Shown here: positions 36,646-46,229 of the stretch, piece after piece
Position numbering within the stretch: the stretch's first letter is position 1
Layout of the letters: every line of letters begins with the position of its first letter
Assembly (NCBI GenBank): GCA_965243335.1
Contig: OZ251545.1
Coordinates: 2,480,001 to 2,544,000, forward strand
Reading direction: 5' to 3'
Source: JAJDXW01 sp965243335
GTDB taxonomy: Bacteria > Pseudomonadota > Gammaproteobacteria > HK1
DNA length: 64,000 nucleotides
The notes under the pieces: generated by a model
Told to the model about the DNA's origin: nothing
Seen by the model: the letters and a program-made list of their open reading frames with translations, nothing else
The model's database searches: none
Program-made: the position numbers and the translations under genes

Positions 36646-38058
36646 TCAGGGCGCCCGGTCGTCGAGGCCGGGGGGGATGCGGGTATGCCAGCCGGTCGCC
36701 CCCTGGTAGGCGAGCCCGATGCGGAGCGCGGTCGCCTCCTCGAACCCGCGGCACGCGATCTGGAGCGAGAGCGGCAGGCCGCCCCCGGTCAGGGCGTTGG
36801 GAACCACGAGCGCGCAGTAGTCGATGAGGTTGAAGGGGCGGGTGAAGGTCGCGGCGGTGGTGGACTGGTCGATGTCCGCGACCGCCGGGGCGGCGGTGCG
36901 GGCCGCGGGGGTGAGCAGGGCGTCGACCCCGGCGAGGGCCTCGTCGAACTCGCGCTTGACGGCCGCCCGCTCGCGCTGCGCCCGGAGGTACTCCCCTGCC
37001 GTCATGGTCCCTCCGGGGCGGATCCGGGGCCGCACGTCGTCATCCACCGGGAGGGAATCGTCGTCGATGTGCTCGCCGACCCACATATGGCCTTCGGCCG
37101 CGATGATCCGGCCGACGAGGTCTCCCATCTCTACGAACCCACGGGGAAGCTCGACGTCCACGACCACAGCCCCGAGCCCCGACAGGACGGCGAGGGCCTC
37201 GTCGTAGGCCGCGAGCATCTCCGGGTCCACCCCCTCGCGTTCGCGCTCCGGCATCCGGGCGAGGCGCATCCCGGCGACCCCGCGGCCGATCCCGGTCCGG
37301 GGGTCGTCTCCGTTCGGGACGTGAATGGTGGCGGGATCGAGTGGGTCGGGTCCGGAGATCAGCCGGTAGAGGTCGGCCGCGTCCTCGACCGTCCGGCACA
37401 TGGGGCCCGGCGTGTCGAGGGTGTGCGCGAGGGGCAGGACCCCGTGGCAGCTCACCCGCCCGAACGTGACCTTGAGGCCGGTCAGCCCGTTCCAGGCGGA
37501 CGGGATCCGCACCGAGCCCCCGGTGTCGGTCCCGATGGCCCACGGCGCGAGCCGCGCCCCCACCGCGACCCCGGAGCCGGAGCTGCTCCCCCCCGGCGCC
37601 CGGTGGACGGCGAGGTCCCACGGATTCCAAGGGGTCCCCATGTGCCGGTTCGTCCCCCACGCCCCCATCGCGAACTCGACGGTGCAGGTCTTCCCGAGCA
37701 CGATGAGCCCGGCCGCGATGAGGCGCCGCGCGAGGGTCGCGGTCGTCGGGGAGACGCGCGCCTCCCAGACCTTCGAGCCGCCGGTCGTGATCCGGCCTTC
37801 GAGGTCGATGATGTCCTTGAGGGCGATCGGGACCCCGTGGAACCGCCCAACGGCGTGGCCCGCGCGCCGGGCGAGGTCGGCCGCCCGCGCCGCCGCGAGC
37901 GCTTCGTCGGCGTAGACGGCAACGAAGGCGCCGAGCCGCGCATCCACCCGCTCGATCCGGGCGAGCAGCGTCTCGACGAGCTCCTCGGAAGTGAGGTCCC
38001 CCGCGGCCAGCGCATCCGCGGCGGCGTTCGCGCCCAGGAGTTCGCACGAAGTCGACAT
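36646..38058 (-). CDS. Amidase, amidase-signature family
   Basis: Hydrolyses an amide bond with the Ser-cisSer-Lys triad; 470 residues. Lys is in VPIALKDIID (about residue 78), the cis-Ser and nucleophile in PGGSSSGSG and GTDTGGSVRIP (about 153-180). The order matches GatA-like amidases, but no gatB or gatC adjoins and the C-terminal part (STTAATFTRPFNLIDYCALV) is like stand-alone amidases. It could act on aryl or alkyl amides, allophanate or indoleacetamide; this cannot be told from sequence alone. The ATG at 38058, preceded by GAGAAGGGAAC, was chosen; an in-frame start 17 codons upstream adds repeat-derived residues. Confidence 0.9.
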   Translation of the reverse strand: MSTSCELLGANAAADALAAGDLTSEELVETLLARIERVDARLGAFVAVYADEALAAARAADLARRAGHAVGRFHGVPIALKDIIDLEGRITTGGSKVWEARVSPTTATLARRLIAAGLIVLGKTCTVEFAMGAWGTNRHMGTPWNPWDLAVHRAPGGSSSGSGVAVGARLAPWAIGTDTGGSVRIPSAWNGLTGLKVTFGRVSCHGVLPLAHTLDTPGPMCRTVEDAADLYRLISGPDPLDPATIHVPNGDDPRTGIGRGVAGMRLARMPEREREGVDPEMLAAYDEALAVLSGLGAVVVDVELPRGFVEMGDLVGRIIAAEGHMWVGEHIDDDSLPVDDDVRPRIRPGGTMTAGEYLRAQRERAAVKREFDEALAGVDALLTPAARTAAPAVADIDQSTTAATFTRPFNLIDYCALVVPNALTGGGLPLSLQIACRGFEEATALRIGLAYQGATGWHTRIPPGLDDRAP

Positions 38059-38098
38059 GTTCCCTTCTCCTCGTCTCGTATGGAGCGGAATCGTTCCT

Positions 38099-38349
38099 CG
38101 AGGCAACACCTCTCGCGGGGCGTCCTGGGAACGCTTGTGTCCCGCCCACCTTCGTCATTCCCGCGAAAGCGGGAATCCATGTGTCCTGGGCACGGCCTCC
38201 TGGGAACGCGGGCGTCTCGCCCGCATTTCTTGTTCACGGGCGCTTCACACCCCTGTGCGGGCGAGACGCCCGCGTTCCCAGGAGGCACTGCTCCCAAGAG
38301 CCCCGCGAGAGGTATGCATGGTGAAAATCCCCACCGCGCACCTGCCTTC
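38099..38349. repeat. Dispersed palindromic element, composite copy
   Basis: Contains a perfect 30 bp inverted repeat (38196-38225 with 38256-38285) whose arm includes GGGAACGCGGGCGTCTCGCC, and a REP-like CATTCCCGCGAAAGCGGGAAT hairpin at 38157-38177. Left-end sequence of the family (AACACCTCTCGCGGGG) is present on both sides in opposite orientation: at 38104-38120, and as its reverse at 38308 on, ending CACCGCGCACCTGCC. It fills the gap between the amidase start and the SRP RNA gene; no protein gene is seen there. Confidence 0.8.
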
Positions 38350-38377
38350 CGAACGGGGTAGACTTGCCGCCGGCGGC

Positions 38378-38475
38378 CGGATCGGCCCCCTCGCGTCGCT
38401 ACGCCGTGAACCCCGTCAGGCCCGGAAGGGAGCAGCGGCAGCGGCCGGTGCGGGCGCCGGGGTGCGGCTGGTCCG
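38378..38475 (+). ncRNA. ffs: Bacterial small signal recognition particle RNA (4.5S)
   Basis: About 98 bases. The apical Ffh-binding domain is clear: GTGAACCCCGTCAGGCCCGG followed by AAGGGAGCAGCGG. The ends pair over GGATCGGCC (38379-38387) and GGCTGGTCC (38466-38474), with a C-G pair outside, so the limits are set by the stem. A TAGACT -10-like box lies at 38359-38364. The RNA with Ffh targets inner-membrane proteins co-translationally. Confidence 0.93.
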
Positions 38476-38630
38476 CGCCGCCCTCCTCCCTTTCCTTCCG
38501 CTCCCCTTTGCTCCGAAGGCGCGCTCCCCACCCTTCGGCGTGTTCGCCCGTTCCCTTCGGCCCGGACGCCAACGCTCTCACCGCCCAGCCCAGCCGATCC
38601 GACCCGGACTGGCGGACCGCGGTGCGGGCT

Positions 38631-39611
38631 TCAGAGCATGTCGCGGACCGCGTCGCGCTCCTCCTCCAGCTCGGCCCGCGTCGCGTCCATCTTCGCGCGC
38701 GCGAAATCGTCGATCCCGAGGCCCTGCACGATCGCGTAGCGCCCGTCCCGCACCGTCACCGGGAAGGAGTAGATGAGCCCTTCGGGGATGCCGTAGCTGC
38801 CGTCGCTCGGCACCGCCATGCTGAGCCAGTCCCCGTCCGGCGGCGAGCCGCGCACCCAGTCGCGCACGTGCGAGAGCGCGGCGTAGCCGGCCGAAGCCGC
38901 GCTCGAGAGCCCGCGGGCCGCAATGACCTCCGCCCCCCGCTGCTGCACCCCGGGGATGAACTCCTCCCGCACCCAGGCCCCGTCCACCAGCTCCGGGGCG
39001 GGCCGCCCCCCTACCGTCGCGTGCGCGAGGTCGGGGAACTGGGTCGCCGAGTGGTTGCCCCAGATCGTCATCCGGGCCACCTCCTCCACCCGGGCCCCCG
39101 CCTTGGCCGCGAGCCGGGCGACCGCGCGGTTGTGGTCGAGCCGGGTCATCGCGGTGAACTGCGAGGGGTCGAAGCCGGGCGCGTTCTTCATCGCGATGAG
39201 CGCGTTCGTGTTGGCGGGGTTGCCGACCACCAGCACCTTCACGTCGCGCGCCGCGTGCTCGTCGAGGGCGCGCCCCTGCGGCCCGAAGATGCGGCCGTTC
39301 TCCGCGAGCAGGTCCCCGCGCTCCATCCCCTTGCTCCGCGGGCGGGCCCCGACGAGCAGGGCGAAGCGCACGTCGCGGAACGCCTCGTTCGGGTCGCTGG
39401 TGGCCGCGATGCCGTGCAGGAGCGGGTACGCGCAGTCGTCGAGCTCCATCGCCGCCCCCCGCAGGGCGGGCAGGGCCGGCGGGATCTCGAGGAGCTGCAG
39501 GATGACCGGCTGGTCCGGCCCCAGCATCTCCCCCGACGCGATCCGGAACAGGAGCGAGTACGCGATCTGGCCGGCCGCGCCGGTCACCGCGACCCGGACC
39601 GGGGCCTTCAC
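38631..39611 (-). CDS. mdh: Malate dehydrogenase
   Basis: NAD-dependent oxidation of malate to oxaloacetate in the TCA cycle, cytoplasmic; 326 residues. It belongs to the cytosolic-type bacterial subgroup: VAVTGAAGQIAYSLLFRIAS, LLVGARPRSKGMERGDLL, VVGNPANTNALI, catalytic Asp in TRLDHNRA and catalytic His in IWGNHSATQFPD. The GTG at 39611 overlaps the gltA stop (GTGA) and has GGAGGAAC upstream within gltA, so translation is coupled to citrate synthase. Confidence 0.97.
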   Translation of the reverse strand: MKAPVRVAVTGAAGQIAYSLLFRIASGEMLGPDQPVILQLLEIPPALPALRGAAMELDDCAYPLLHGIAATSDPNEAFRDVRFALLVGARPRSKGMERGDLLAENGRIFGPQGRALDEHAARDVKVLVVGNPANTNALIAMKNAPGFDPSQFTAMTRLDHNRAVARLAAKAGARVEEVARMTIWGNHSATQFPDLAHATVGGRPAPELVDGAWVREEFIPGVQQRGAEVIAARGLSSAASAGYAALSHVRDWVRGSPPDGDWLSMAVPSDGSYGIPEGLIYSFPVTVRDGRYAIVQGLGIDDFARAKMDATRAELEEERDAVRDML

Positions 39612-40912
39612 GGCCGTTCCTCCGCGGCGACGTAGTCCCGCCGCGCGTGCCCGAGGTAGAGCTGGCGCGGCCGGCCGATGCGGAAGTCCTCCGCGTCCCC
39701 CATCATCTCGTTCCACTGGGTGATCCACCCGACGGTCCGGGCCACCGCGAAGATCACGGTGAACATGTTCAGGGGAAAGCCGAGGGCGCTCAGGATGATC
39801 CCGGAATAGAAGTCGACGTTCGGATAGAGGTTGCGCTCGATGAAGTAGTCGTCGCTGCGCGCGATCCGCTCCAGCTCGAGCGCGGTCTCGAACATCGGCT
39901 GCTCGCGCTCGGTCCCTTCGAGCTTGCTCAGGAGGTCGTGGCACGCGTCGCGGATGATGGAGGCGCGCGGGTCATAGCTCTTGTACACCCGGTGGCCGAA
40001 GCCCATCAGGCGCACCCCGCTCTCCCGGTCCTTCGCCCGCTCGATGAACTTCGGGATGTCGCGGCGGCTGCCGATCTCGGAGAGCATCCGGACCACCGCC
40101 TCGTTCGCGCCGCCGTGCGCCGGCCCCCACAGGGTCGCGATCCCCGCCGCCACCGCCGCGAACGGGTTGGTCCCGGAGCTCCCGCACAGGCGCACCGTGG
40201 ACGTGCTCGCGTTCTGCTCGTGGTCCGCGTGCAGGATCATCATGAGCTCGAGCGCGCGCGCCGCCACCGGGTCCGCCTCGTAGGGCTCGGCGGGGACCCC
40301 GAACATCATGCGCATGAAGTTCTCGACGAAGCCGTAGGAGTTGTCCGGGTGCATGAACGGCTGCCCGGCCCCCCACTTGTGGGTGTCCGCGGCGATCGTC
40401 GGCATCTTGGCGACGAGCTGGCGGATGCACTTCATCCGGTGCTCGGGCTCGTTCACGTCGAGCGCGTCGTGGTAGAACCCCGACAGGGCCCCGACCAGGC
40501 CCACCATCATCGCCATCGGGTGGGAGCCGCGGCGGTAGCCGGTGATGATCGTGCGCAGCCCCTCGTGGACCATGGTGTGCGACCGCACGTCGGCCTGGAA
40601 CGCCTCCCACTCGGCCGCCCCCGGCAGCTCGCCGTGGATGAGGAGGTAGCACACCTCCAGGAAGCTGCTCCGCTCGGCGAGCTGCTCGATCGGGTAGCCG
40701 CGGTACAGCAGGATCCCCTCGTCGCCGTCGATGTAGGTGATCCGGCTGCGGCACGAGGAGGTGGACGTGAATCCGGGGTCGTGGGTGAAGAACCCGAGAT
40801 CCCGCGGGACCCCGGTGATGTCGAGCACCGGGGTTCCGTAGGTCGGCTCCAGAACGGGCAGCTCGGTCTTGCGCCCGGTCTCGTGGTCGGTGAGGGTCAG
40901 GGTCTTCGACAT
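39608..40912 (-). CDS. gltA: Citrate synthase (type II)
   Basis: Condenses acetyl-CoA and oxaloacetate to start the TCA cycle; 434 residues. Catalytic residues are in WGPAHGGANEAVV (His), FGHRVYKSYDPRA (His) and NVDFYSGI (Asp). The N-terminal beta domain (MSKTLTLTDHETGRKTELPV) marks the type II, NADH-sensitive hexameric form usual in Gram-negative bacteria. The ATG at 40912 fits the family start; in-frame upstream codons have no similarity. It forms an operon with mdh and is divergent from sucA across 229 bases. Confidence 0.98.
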   Translation of the reverse strand: MSKTLTLTDHETGRKTELPVLEPTYGTPVLDITGVPRDLGFFTHDPGFTSTSSCRSRITYIDGDEGILLYRGYPIEQLAERSSFLEVCYLLIHGELPGAAEWEAFQADVRSHTMVHEGLRTIITGYRRGSHPMAMMVGLVGALSGFYHDALDVNEPEHRMKCIRQLVAKMPTIAADTHKWGAGQPFMHPDNSYGFVENFMRMMFGVPAEPYEADPVAARALELMMILHADHEQNASTSTVRLCGSSGTNPFAAVAAGIATLWGPAHGGANEAVVRMLSEIGSRRDIPKFIERAKDRESGVRLMGFGHRVYKSYDPRASIIRDACHDLLSKLEGTEREQPMFETALELERIARSDDYFIERNLYPNVDFYSGIILSALGFPLNMFTVIFAVARTVGWITQWNEMMGDAEDFRIGRPRQLYLGHARRDYVAAEERP

Positions 40913-41093
40913 GTTCCGGTTCCCGGTCGCGGGGTTCGATCCGCACTGCCGCCGGCGCGGGCCGGCGCGCCCCGCCCTTCCGCGGCCCCGGCTGCGGGCT
41001 CCGGGCGCGGGGGCTCCGTGCGCGGGATCGCGTTCATGTTCGCACAAGGCGCGCGCCGTTGGGTAGCCATAGCCATCCCGGAATCCGATCCGG

Positions 41094-41099
41094 TAGACT
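41094..41099 (+). promoter_or_regulatory. Possible -10 box of sucA (TAGACT)
   Basis: TAGACT in CCGGTAGACTG 42 bases before the sucA start, the same hexamer as before ffs. No convincing -35 box was found at the right distance, so this is a weak call. The 229-base gltA/sucA gap otherwise shows only GC-rich sequence. Confidence 0.3.
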
Positions 41100-41141
41100 G
41101 CCGTGCAGCCTCGGAATCCCCCCAACCGCGGACGGTTCCAC

Positions 41142-43934
41142 ATGAGCGACACGCCGCTCTTCGCCGCCGACGCCCCGTTTCTCGAAGACGCGTACCGCCG
41201 CTACCGTGCGGACCCCGACGGCTGCGGCTCCGACTGGCGCTCGTTCTTCGACGCGCTTGAAAGGGATCGGGCCGGGGCCGGGCCCGGGGCCGAACCCTCG
41301 CTTCCCTCCGGGGGCGCGGCGCCGCCCCCGGACGACCGCCGGGGGGCCGTCCACCGCCTCATCAGCGCCTACCGCTACCGCGGCTACTGCATCGCGGACG
41401 TCGACCCGCTCAACATGCACGAGATCTACGGCCGCCCCGGCGCCCCGGACGTCGACCCGCGGGCGCACGGGTTCACGGAGGCGGACCTCGACCGGACGTT
41501 CACCACCGACTCGCTGTTCGGGCCGCCGGAGCTCACCCTCCGGGAGCTCGTGGACGTCCTGCACGCCACGTACTGCGCCCACGTCGGCGCCGAGCTGACC
41601 CACCTCACCAGCGTGCAGCAGAAGCGGTGGGTGCAGGAGCGGCTGGAGCGCGCCCGCGGGCGGCCCGCCTTCTCCGCCGGGAAGAGGCGCGAGCTCCTCG
41701 GCTGGGTCATCGCCGCGCGCGGGCTCGAGGAGTTCCTCCACACCCGCTACCCGGGGCAGAAGCGCTTCTCCCTCGAAGGGGGCGAGTGCCTCATCCCCCT
41801 GCTCGACGAGGTCATCCAGCGGGCGGGGGCGCGGACGACCCGGGAGATCGTCATCGGGATGGCCCACCGGGGGCGGCTCAACGTGCTCGTCAACGTCCTC
41901 GGCAAGCTGCCCGCGGTCCTGTTCGAGGAGTTCGAGGGGAAGGTCGAGCAGGGGGCGGGCTCGGGCGACGTCAAGTACCACCTCGGCTTCTCCTCGGACG
42001 TCGAGACCGAGGGCGGGCCCACCCACGTCGTGCTCGCGTTCAACCCCTCGCACCTCGAGATCATCAACCCGGTGGTGGAGGGCTCGGTGCGCGCGCGGCA
42101 GATGCGGCGCCGGGACACCGCGCGCAACCAGGTCCTGCCGGTGCTCGTGCACGGCGACGCCGCCTTCGCGGGCCAGGGGGTGGTGACCGAGACCCTCAAC
42201 CTGTCCGAGACCCGCGGCTACTCGACCGGCGGAACGGTCCACGTCATCGTCAACAACCTGATCGGCTTCACCAACAGCGATCCGCTCGATTCGCGTTCGA
42301 GCAGCTTCTGCACCGACGTGGCCAAGCTCGTGCAGGCCCCCATCTTTCACGTGAACGGAAACGACCCGGAAGCGGTCGCGTTCGTCGCCGGGGTCGCCCT
42401 CGACTACCGGATGGAGTTCGGCCGCGACGTGGTGATCGACCTCGTGTGCTACCGGCGCCACGGCCACAACGAGGCCGACGAGCCCATGGTCACCCAGCCG
42501 CTGATGTACGGAAAGATCCGCAAGCAGCCGGGGGTCCACCGCCTCTACGCCGAGCAGCTCGAACGCGAGGGGGTCATCGGCGACGGCGAGGCGAAGCGGA
42601 TGTACGACGCCTGCCTCGATCGGCTCGAGGCGGGCGAGCCGGTGTCGCGGCCCCTGCGGCACGGTCTCAAGATCGACCATCTGGCGGACTGGACCCCCTA
42701 TCTCGGCCCGGACTGGCGGGCGGAGGCCGAGACCGGCGTTTCGATCGACGCGCTCGAGGAGACCGGGCTCGCGCTCTGCGATCAGCCGGAGCACTTCCGC
42801 CTGCACCGGGTGGTGAGCCGCCTCATGGGGGCGCGCCGCGAGATGGCGCGCGGCGAACGGCCCGTGGACTGGGGCTTCGCCGAGATGCTGGCCTACGGCT
42901 CGCTCCTCCGGGACGGCTACTCGATCCGGATGTCCGGGCAGGACTGCGAGCGCGGCACCTTCGCCCACCGCCACGCCACCGTGCACAACCAGGACGCCCG
43001 CGGCACCTGGCAGTCCCTCGCCCACCTCTTCGACGGCCAGCCGCCGGTGGAGATCATCAACTCGCTGCTCTCGGAGGAGGCGGTCCTCGGGTTCGAGTAC
43101 GGCTACAGCTCCTCCGAGCCCGAGGGCCTCGTCGTCTGGGAGGCCCAGTTCGGGGACTTCGTGAACGGCGCCCAGGTGGTGATCGACCAGTTCCTGAGCT
43201 CGTCCGAGGCCAAGTGGGGGCGCTACTCGGGGATCGTCATGCTCCTCCCGCACGGCTACGAGGGGGCCGGGCCGGAGCATTCCTCGGCCCGGCTGGAGCG
43301 GTTCCTGCAGCTCTGCGCGGAGGAGAACCTCCAGGTCTGCGTCCCCACCACCCCGGCCCAGATGTTCCACCTCCTGCGGCGCCAGATGGTGCGGCCGTAC
43401 CGCAAGCCGCTCGTCGTGATGAGCCCGAAGAGCCTTCTCCGGCACCGGCTCGCGGTCAACGAGCGCGCGGACCTCGCCCCCGGCAACCGGTTCGAGGTCG
43501 TGATCGACGATCCGGGCGCGCCGGACCCGGCCCGGGTCACGCGCCTCGTCCTGTGCGCCGGCAAGGTCTGGTACGACCTCGCGGACCAGCGGAACGAGCA
43601 CGGGCTCGACCACGTCGCGCTGGTGCGGGTCGAGCAGATCTACCCCTACCCGCGCGAGGAGATCCAGGCGATCCTCGACCGCTATCCGAAGGCGCGGGAC
43701 GTCGTCTGGACCCAGGAGGAGCCGCGCAACCAGGGCGCCTGGTTCTTCATGCTGTCGCGCCGCCACCTGGCGGGGATGATCCGGGGGAACCGCCGCCTCG
43801 GCTACGCGGGGCGCGAGTACTCCGCGTCCCCCGCCGCCGGCTACCTGAGCCTCCACCAGGAGCAGCAGCGCGCCCTCGTGGAGTCCGCGCTCGGGCTCGA
43901 CGAGCTGGCCGCGATCAAGCAGCGCACCGCCTGA
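41142..43934 (+). CDS. sucA: 2-oxoglutarate dehydrogenase E1 component
   Basis: Thiamine-diphosphate enzyme that decarboxylates 2-oxoglutarate and passes the succinyl group to the lipoyl E2; 930 residues. The N-terminal E2-binding helix (FLEDAYRRYRADPDGCGSDW) is present. The ThDP region has GMAHRGRLNVLVNVLGK and HGDAAFAGQGVVTET...NNLIGFTN; the C-terminal transketolase domain has SGQDCERGTFAHRHA and WTQEEPRNQGAW. The ATG at 41142 is chosen over an in-frame GTG 13 codons earlier because MSDTPLF fits the family. Unusually, neither sucB nor lpd follows; an acyl-CoA dehydrogenase converges on it 73 bases later. Confidence 0.96.
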   Translation: MSDTPLFAADAPFLEDAYRRYRADPDGCGSDWRSFFDALERDRAGAGPGAEPSLPSGGAAPPPDDRRGAVHRLISAYRYRGYCIADVDPLNMHEIYGRPGAPDVDPRAHGFTEADLDRTFTTDSLFGPPELTLRELVDVLHATYCAHVGAELTHLTSVQQKRWVQERLERARGRPAFSAGKRRELLGWVIAARGLEEFLHTRYPGQKRFSLEGGECLIPLLDEVIQRAGARTTREIVIGMAHRGRLNVLVNVLGKLPAVLFEEFEGKVEQGAGSGDVKYHLGFSSDVETEGGPTHVVLAFNPSHLEIINPVVEGSVRARQMRRRDTARNQVLPVLVHGDAAFAGQGVVTETLNLSETRGYSTGGTVHVIVNNLIGFTNSDPLDSRSSSFCTDVAKLVQAPIFHVNGNDPEAVAFVAGVALDYRMEFGRDVVIDLVCYRRHGHNEADEPMVTQPLMYGKIRKQPGVHRLYAEQLEREGVIGDGEAKRMYDACLDRLEAGEPVSRPLRHGLKIDHLADWTPYLGPDWRAEAETGVSIDALEETGLALCDQPEHFRLHRVVSRLMGARREMARGERPVDWGFAEMLAYGSLLRDGYSIRMSGQDCERGTFAHRHATVHNQDARGTWQSLAHLFDGQPPVEIINSLLSEEAVLGFEYGYSSSEPEGLVVWEAQFGDFVNGAQVVIDQFLSSSEAKWGRYSGIVMLLPHGYEGAGPEHSSARLERFLQLCAEENLQVCVPTTPAQMFHLLRRQMVRPYRKPLVVMSPKSLLRHRLAVNERADLAPGNRFEVVIDDPGAPDPARVTRLVLCAGKVWYDLADQRNEHGLDHVALVRVEQIYPYPREEIQAILDRYPKARDVVWTQEEPRNQGAWFFMLSRRHLAGMIRGNRRLGYAGREYSASPAAGYLSLHQEQQRALVESALGLDELAAIKQRTA

Positions 43935-44007
43935 CGAGGTCCTTTCCCGCCGCTTCGCCTCGGGCCGAAGCGCGGGCCGGGGGCCGGGGCTGTCATCATC
44001 CGGACCT

Positions 44008-45717
44008 TCAGGCGGCGAAGGCCGTCGCGGCGGCCGGCCGCGCCCGGTCGAGGATCGCGTCGAAATCGACGCCGGCCGGCAGGGCGCCGTAGGCCCCGGT
44101 CCAGCGCGAGCCGAGGCGCGACGCGCAGAAGGCGTCCGCCACCGCGGCCGGGGCGTGCCGCACCAGCAGGGCGCCTTGCAGCGCCGCCGCCATCCGTTCG
44201 GTGAGGCCGCGCGCCCGCGTTTCCAAACCGCTCCGGTCCGCAAGATCGTCCCGGAGAGTGTCGGCCGCCGCGTCCAGGGCCGCGTTGCCGCCGCGCGCCG
44301 CGTCCAGCTCGGCGAGGAACGCGGGAACCGCCCCCTCCTCCCGGGACATCGCGCGGAGCACGTCCAGGCAGATGACGTTGCCCGAGCCTTCCCAGATGCC
44401 GTTGAGCGGCGCTTCGCGGTAGAGGCGCGGCATGATCGAGTCCTCGACGTAGCCGGGGCCGCCGTGGCACTCCAGCGCTTCGAGCGCGTGCCCCGGCGCG
44501 CGCTTGCATATCCAGTACTTGCCGACGGCGGTGGCGATGCGGGCGAGGGCCGCGGCGCCCTCGTCCCCGGCCGCCGCCTCGTCGATGGCGCGGGCGATGC
44601 GCAAGGTGAGGACGAGCGCCGCCTCCGCCTCGACGGCGAGGTCCGCGAGCACGTTGCGCATCAGGGGCTGGTCGATGAGCCGTTTCCGGAAGGCGGTCCG
44701 GTGGGCGGTGTGGTGCAGCGCCTGTACGAGGCCCTGGCGCATCAGGGCCGCGGAGCTCGCGCAGCAGTAGAAGCGGTTGTAGTGCACCATCTCGATGATG
44801 GTGGGGATGCCCCTCCCCTCCTCCCCGACCATGACCCCCCACGTGTCGTGAAGCTCGATCTCGCAGGAGGCGTTCGAGCGGTTGCCGAGCTTGTCCTTGA
44901 GGCGCTGGATGAAGAGGGGGTTGCGCTCGCCGTCGGGGGTCCAGCGGGGCACGAGGAAGCACGAGAGGCCGCCTTCGGCGCAGGCGAGGGTCAGGAAGGC
45001 GTCCGACATCGGGGCCGAACAGAAGAACTTGTGCCCGGTCAGCCGGTACTCGGTACTTGGCCCCGCCGCGACCCGGCCCCCCGCGCCCGCCGCCGCCGCC
45101 ACCGCCCGGGTCGTGTTGGCGCGCACGTCGGAGCCGCCCTGCTTCTCCGTCATGAACATCCCCACCGTGGCGCCGACCTTCTCCGCCGCCGGGACGTCGC
45201 GGGGGTCGTAGGAGGCGGAGAGGAGCTTCGGGATCCACTCGTTCCCCACCTCCGGCGCCCGGCGAAGCGGCGGGACCGCGGAGTAGGTCATCGCCATCGG
45301 GCACATCACCCCGCCCTCCGCCTGGCTGAACAGGTAGGTGAGCGCGGCGTGGGCCACGTGGGCGCCGGGGCCGGGATGCTTCCACGCGAAGCTCGGGACC
45401 TCGTTCCCGATCGCCAGCCCCATCAGGTCGTGCCAGGCGGGATGGAACGCGACCTGGTCGATGCGCATCCCGTAGCGGTCGAAGGCCCTGAGCTCGGGCG
45501 GATGCCGGTTGGCCAGATCGGCCTTCTCGAAGGTCTCCGCCGCGCCCGCCGCCCGGCCGAACACGGCCAGCCGGTTCGCGGCCCGGCCCCCGCCCTCGCG
45601 CTCGACCCCGTCGCGGAGCGCCGCATCGTCCCGCCAGAGGTCCTGGTCGCCGAGGTGGGGCGGCATGTTGGTGACTTCGTGGGTAGGCAGGGCGGCGAGC
45701 GGCCGGAGCGGAATCAT
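44008..45717 (-). CDS. AidB-like acyl-CoA dehydrogenase
   Basis: 569 residues, the longer AidB/isovaleryl-CoA dehydrogenase-like branch. The N-terminal extra domain (TNMPPHLGDQDLWRDDAALR to about residue 180) precedes the flavin domain: GMFMTEKQGGSDVRANTTRA, YRLTGHKFFCSAPMSDAFL, DKLGNRSNASCEIELHDTWG, and the C-terminal ECHGGPGYVEDSIMPRLYRE with LNGIWEGSGNVICLDVLRA. The catalytic Glu of the WEGSGN motif is present. AidB binds DNA and takes part in the response to alkylating agents in E. coli; other members oxidise branched acyl-CoAs, and the sequence does not decide which applies here. The ATG at 45717 is the family start. Convergent with sucA. Confidence 0.9.
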   Translation of the reverse strand: MIPLRPLAALPTHEVTNMPPHLGDQDLWRDDAALRDGVEREGGGRAANRLAVFGRAAGAAETFEKADLANRHPPELRAFDRYGMRIDQVAFHPAWHDLMGLAIGNEVPSFAWKHPGPGAHVAHAALTYLFSQAEGGVMCPMAMTYSAVPPLRRAPEVGNEWIPKLLSASYDPRDVPAAEKVGATVGMFMTEKQGGSDVRANTTRAVAAAAGAGGRVAAGPSTEYRLTGHKFFCSAPMSDAFLTLACAEGGLSCFLVPRWTPDGERNPLFIQRLKDKLGNRSNASCEIELHDTWGVMVGEEGRGIPTIIEMVHYNRFYCCASSAALMRQGLVQALHHTAHRTAFRKRLIDQPLMRNVLADLAVEAEAALVLTLRIARAIDEAAAGDEGAAALARIATAVGKYWICKRAPGHALEALECHGGPGYVEDSIMPRLYREAPLNGIWEGSGNVICLDVLRAMSREEGAVPAFLAELDAARGGNAALDAAADTLRDDLADRSGLETRARGLTERMAAALQGALLVRHAPAAVADAFCASRLGSRWTGAYGALPAGVDFDAILDRARPAAATAFAA

Positions 45718-45846
45718 GGGAGTTCGTTCCTCGTGCGGGGTCAGGGAGGGAGGGAGGCGGGAGGACTCCGCCCCGCGTGGTCCCGCGCGCCTCCCGTCCC
45801 CGAGTATCGAACATGCCGGCGACCGGCATCAAGGAAGCCGTCCACC

Positions 45847-46163
45847 GAGGCATGTGCGCTGCGGGGCGGGGACTTCCGCCAAGCACACCTCTCGCCGGCG
45901 CGTCCGCGGGGACGTGGGTGTCCTGGGAACGCGGGCTTCTCACCCACCTTCGTCATTCCCGCGAAAGCGGGAATCCATGTGTCTTGGGAACGCTTGTGTC
46001 CCGCCCGCAGCGGATCGAAGTGAAGCGCCCGGGAGAAAATGCGGGCGAGACGCCCGCATTCCGAGGGGTCCCGCGCAAGCGCCGCCGCGGGGTGAAATCC
46101 GTCCCAAAGCCCCTCGAACCCACCCCGAACCCTGGAACAACACCGTCCCCGGGACCCCGTGAT
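45847..46163 (+). repeat. Dispersed element, copy with REP insert and no right end
   Basis: Left end GAGGCATGTGCGCTGCGGGG; an arm CCTGGGAACGCGGGCTTCTC interrupted by the REP-like CATTCCCGCGAAAGCGGGAAT (45955-45975); a second arm GCGGGCGAGACGCCCGCATTCC (46041-46062); then the GGGGTGAAATCCGTCCC and CCTGGAACAACACCGT tracts that also occur in copies at 4929 and 59118. The AT-rich tail and right terminus are missing. Together with flanks it fills the gene-less 45718-46229 gap. Confidence 0.8.
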
Positions 46164-46229
46164 CGCCTACACTGCGGCCCGGGGCGCGGCCCTTGCCCGG
46201 CGGCCTCCGAGCGGCCCACGGAGCACACG

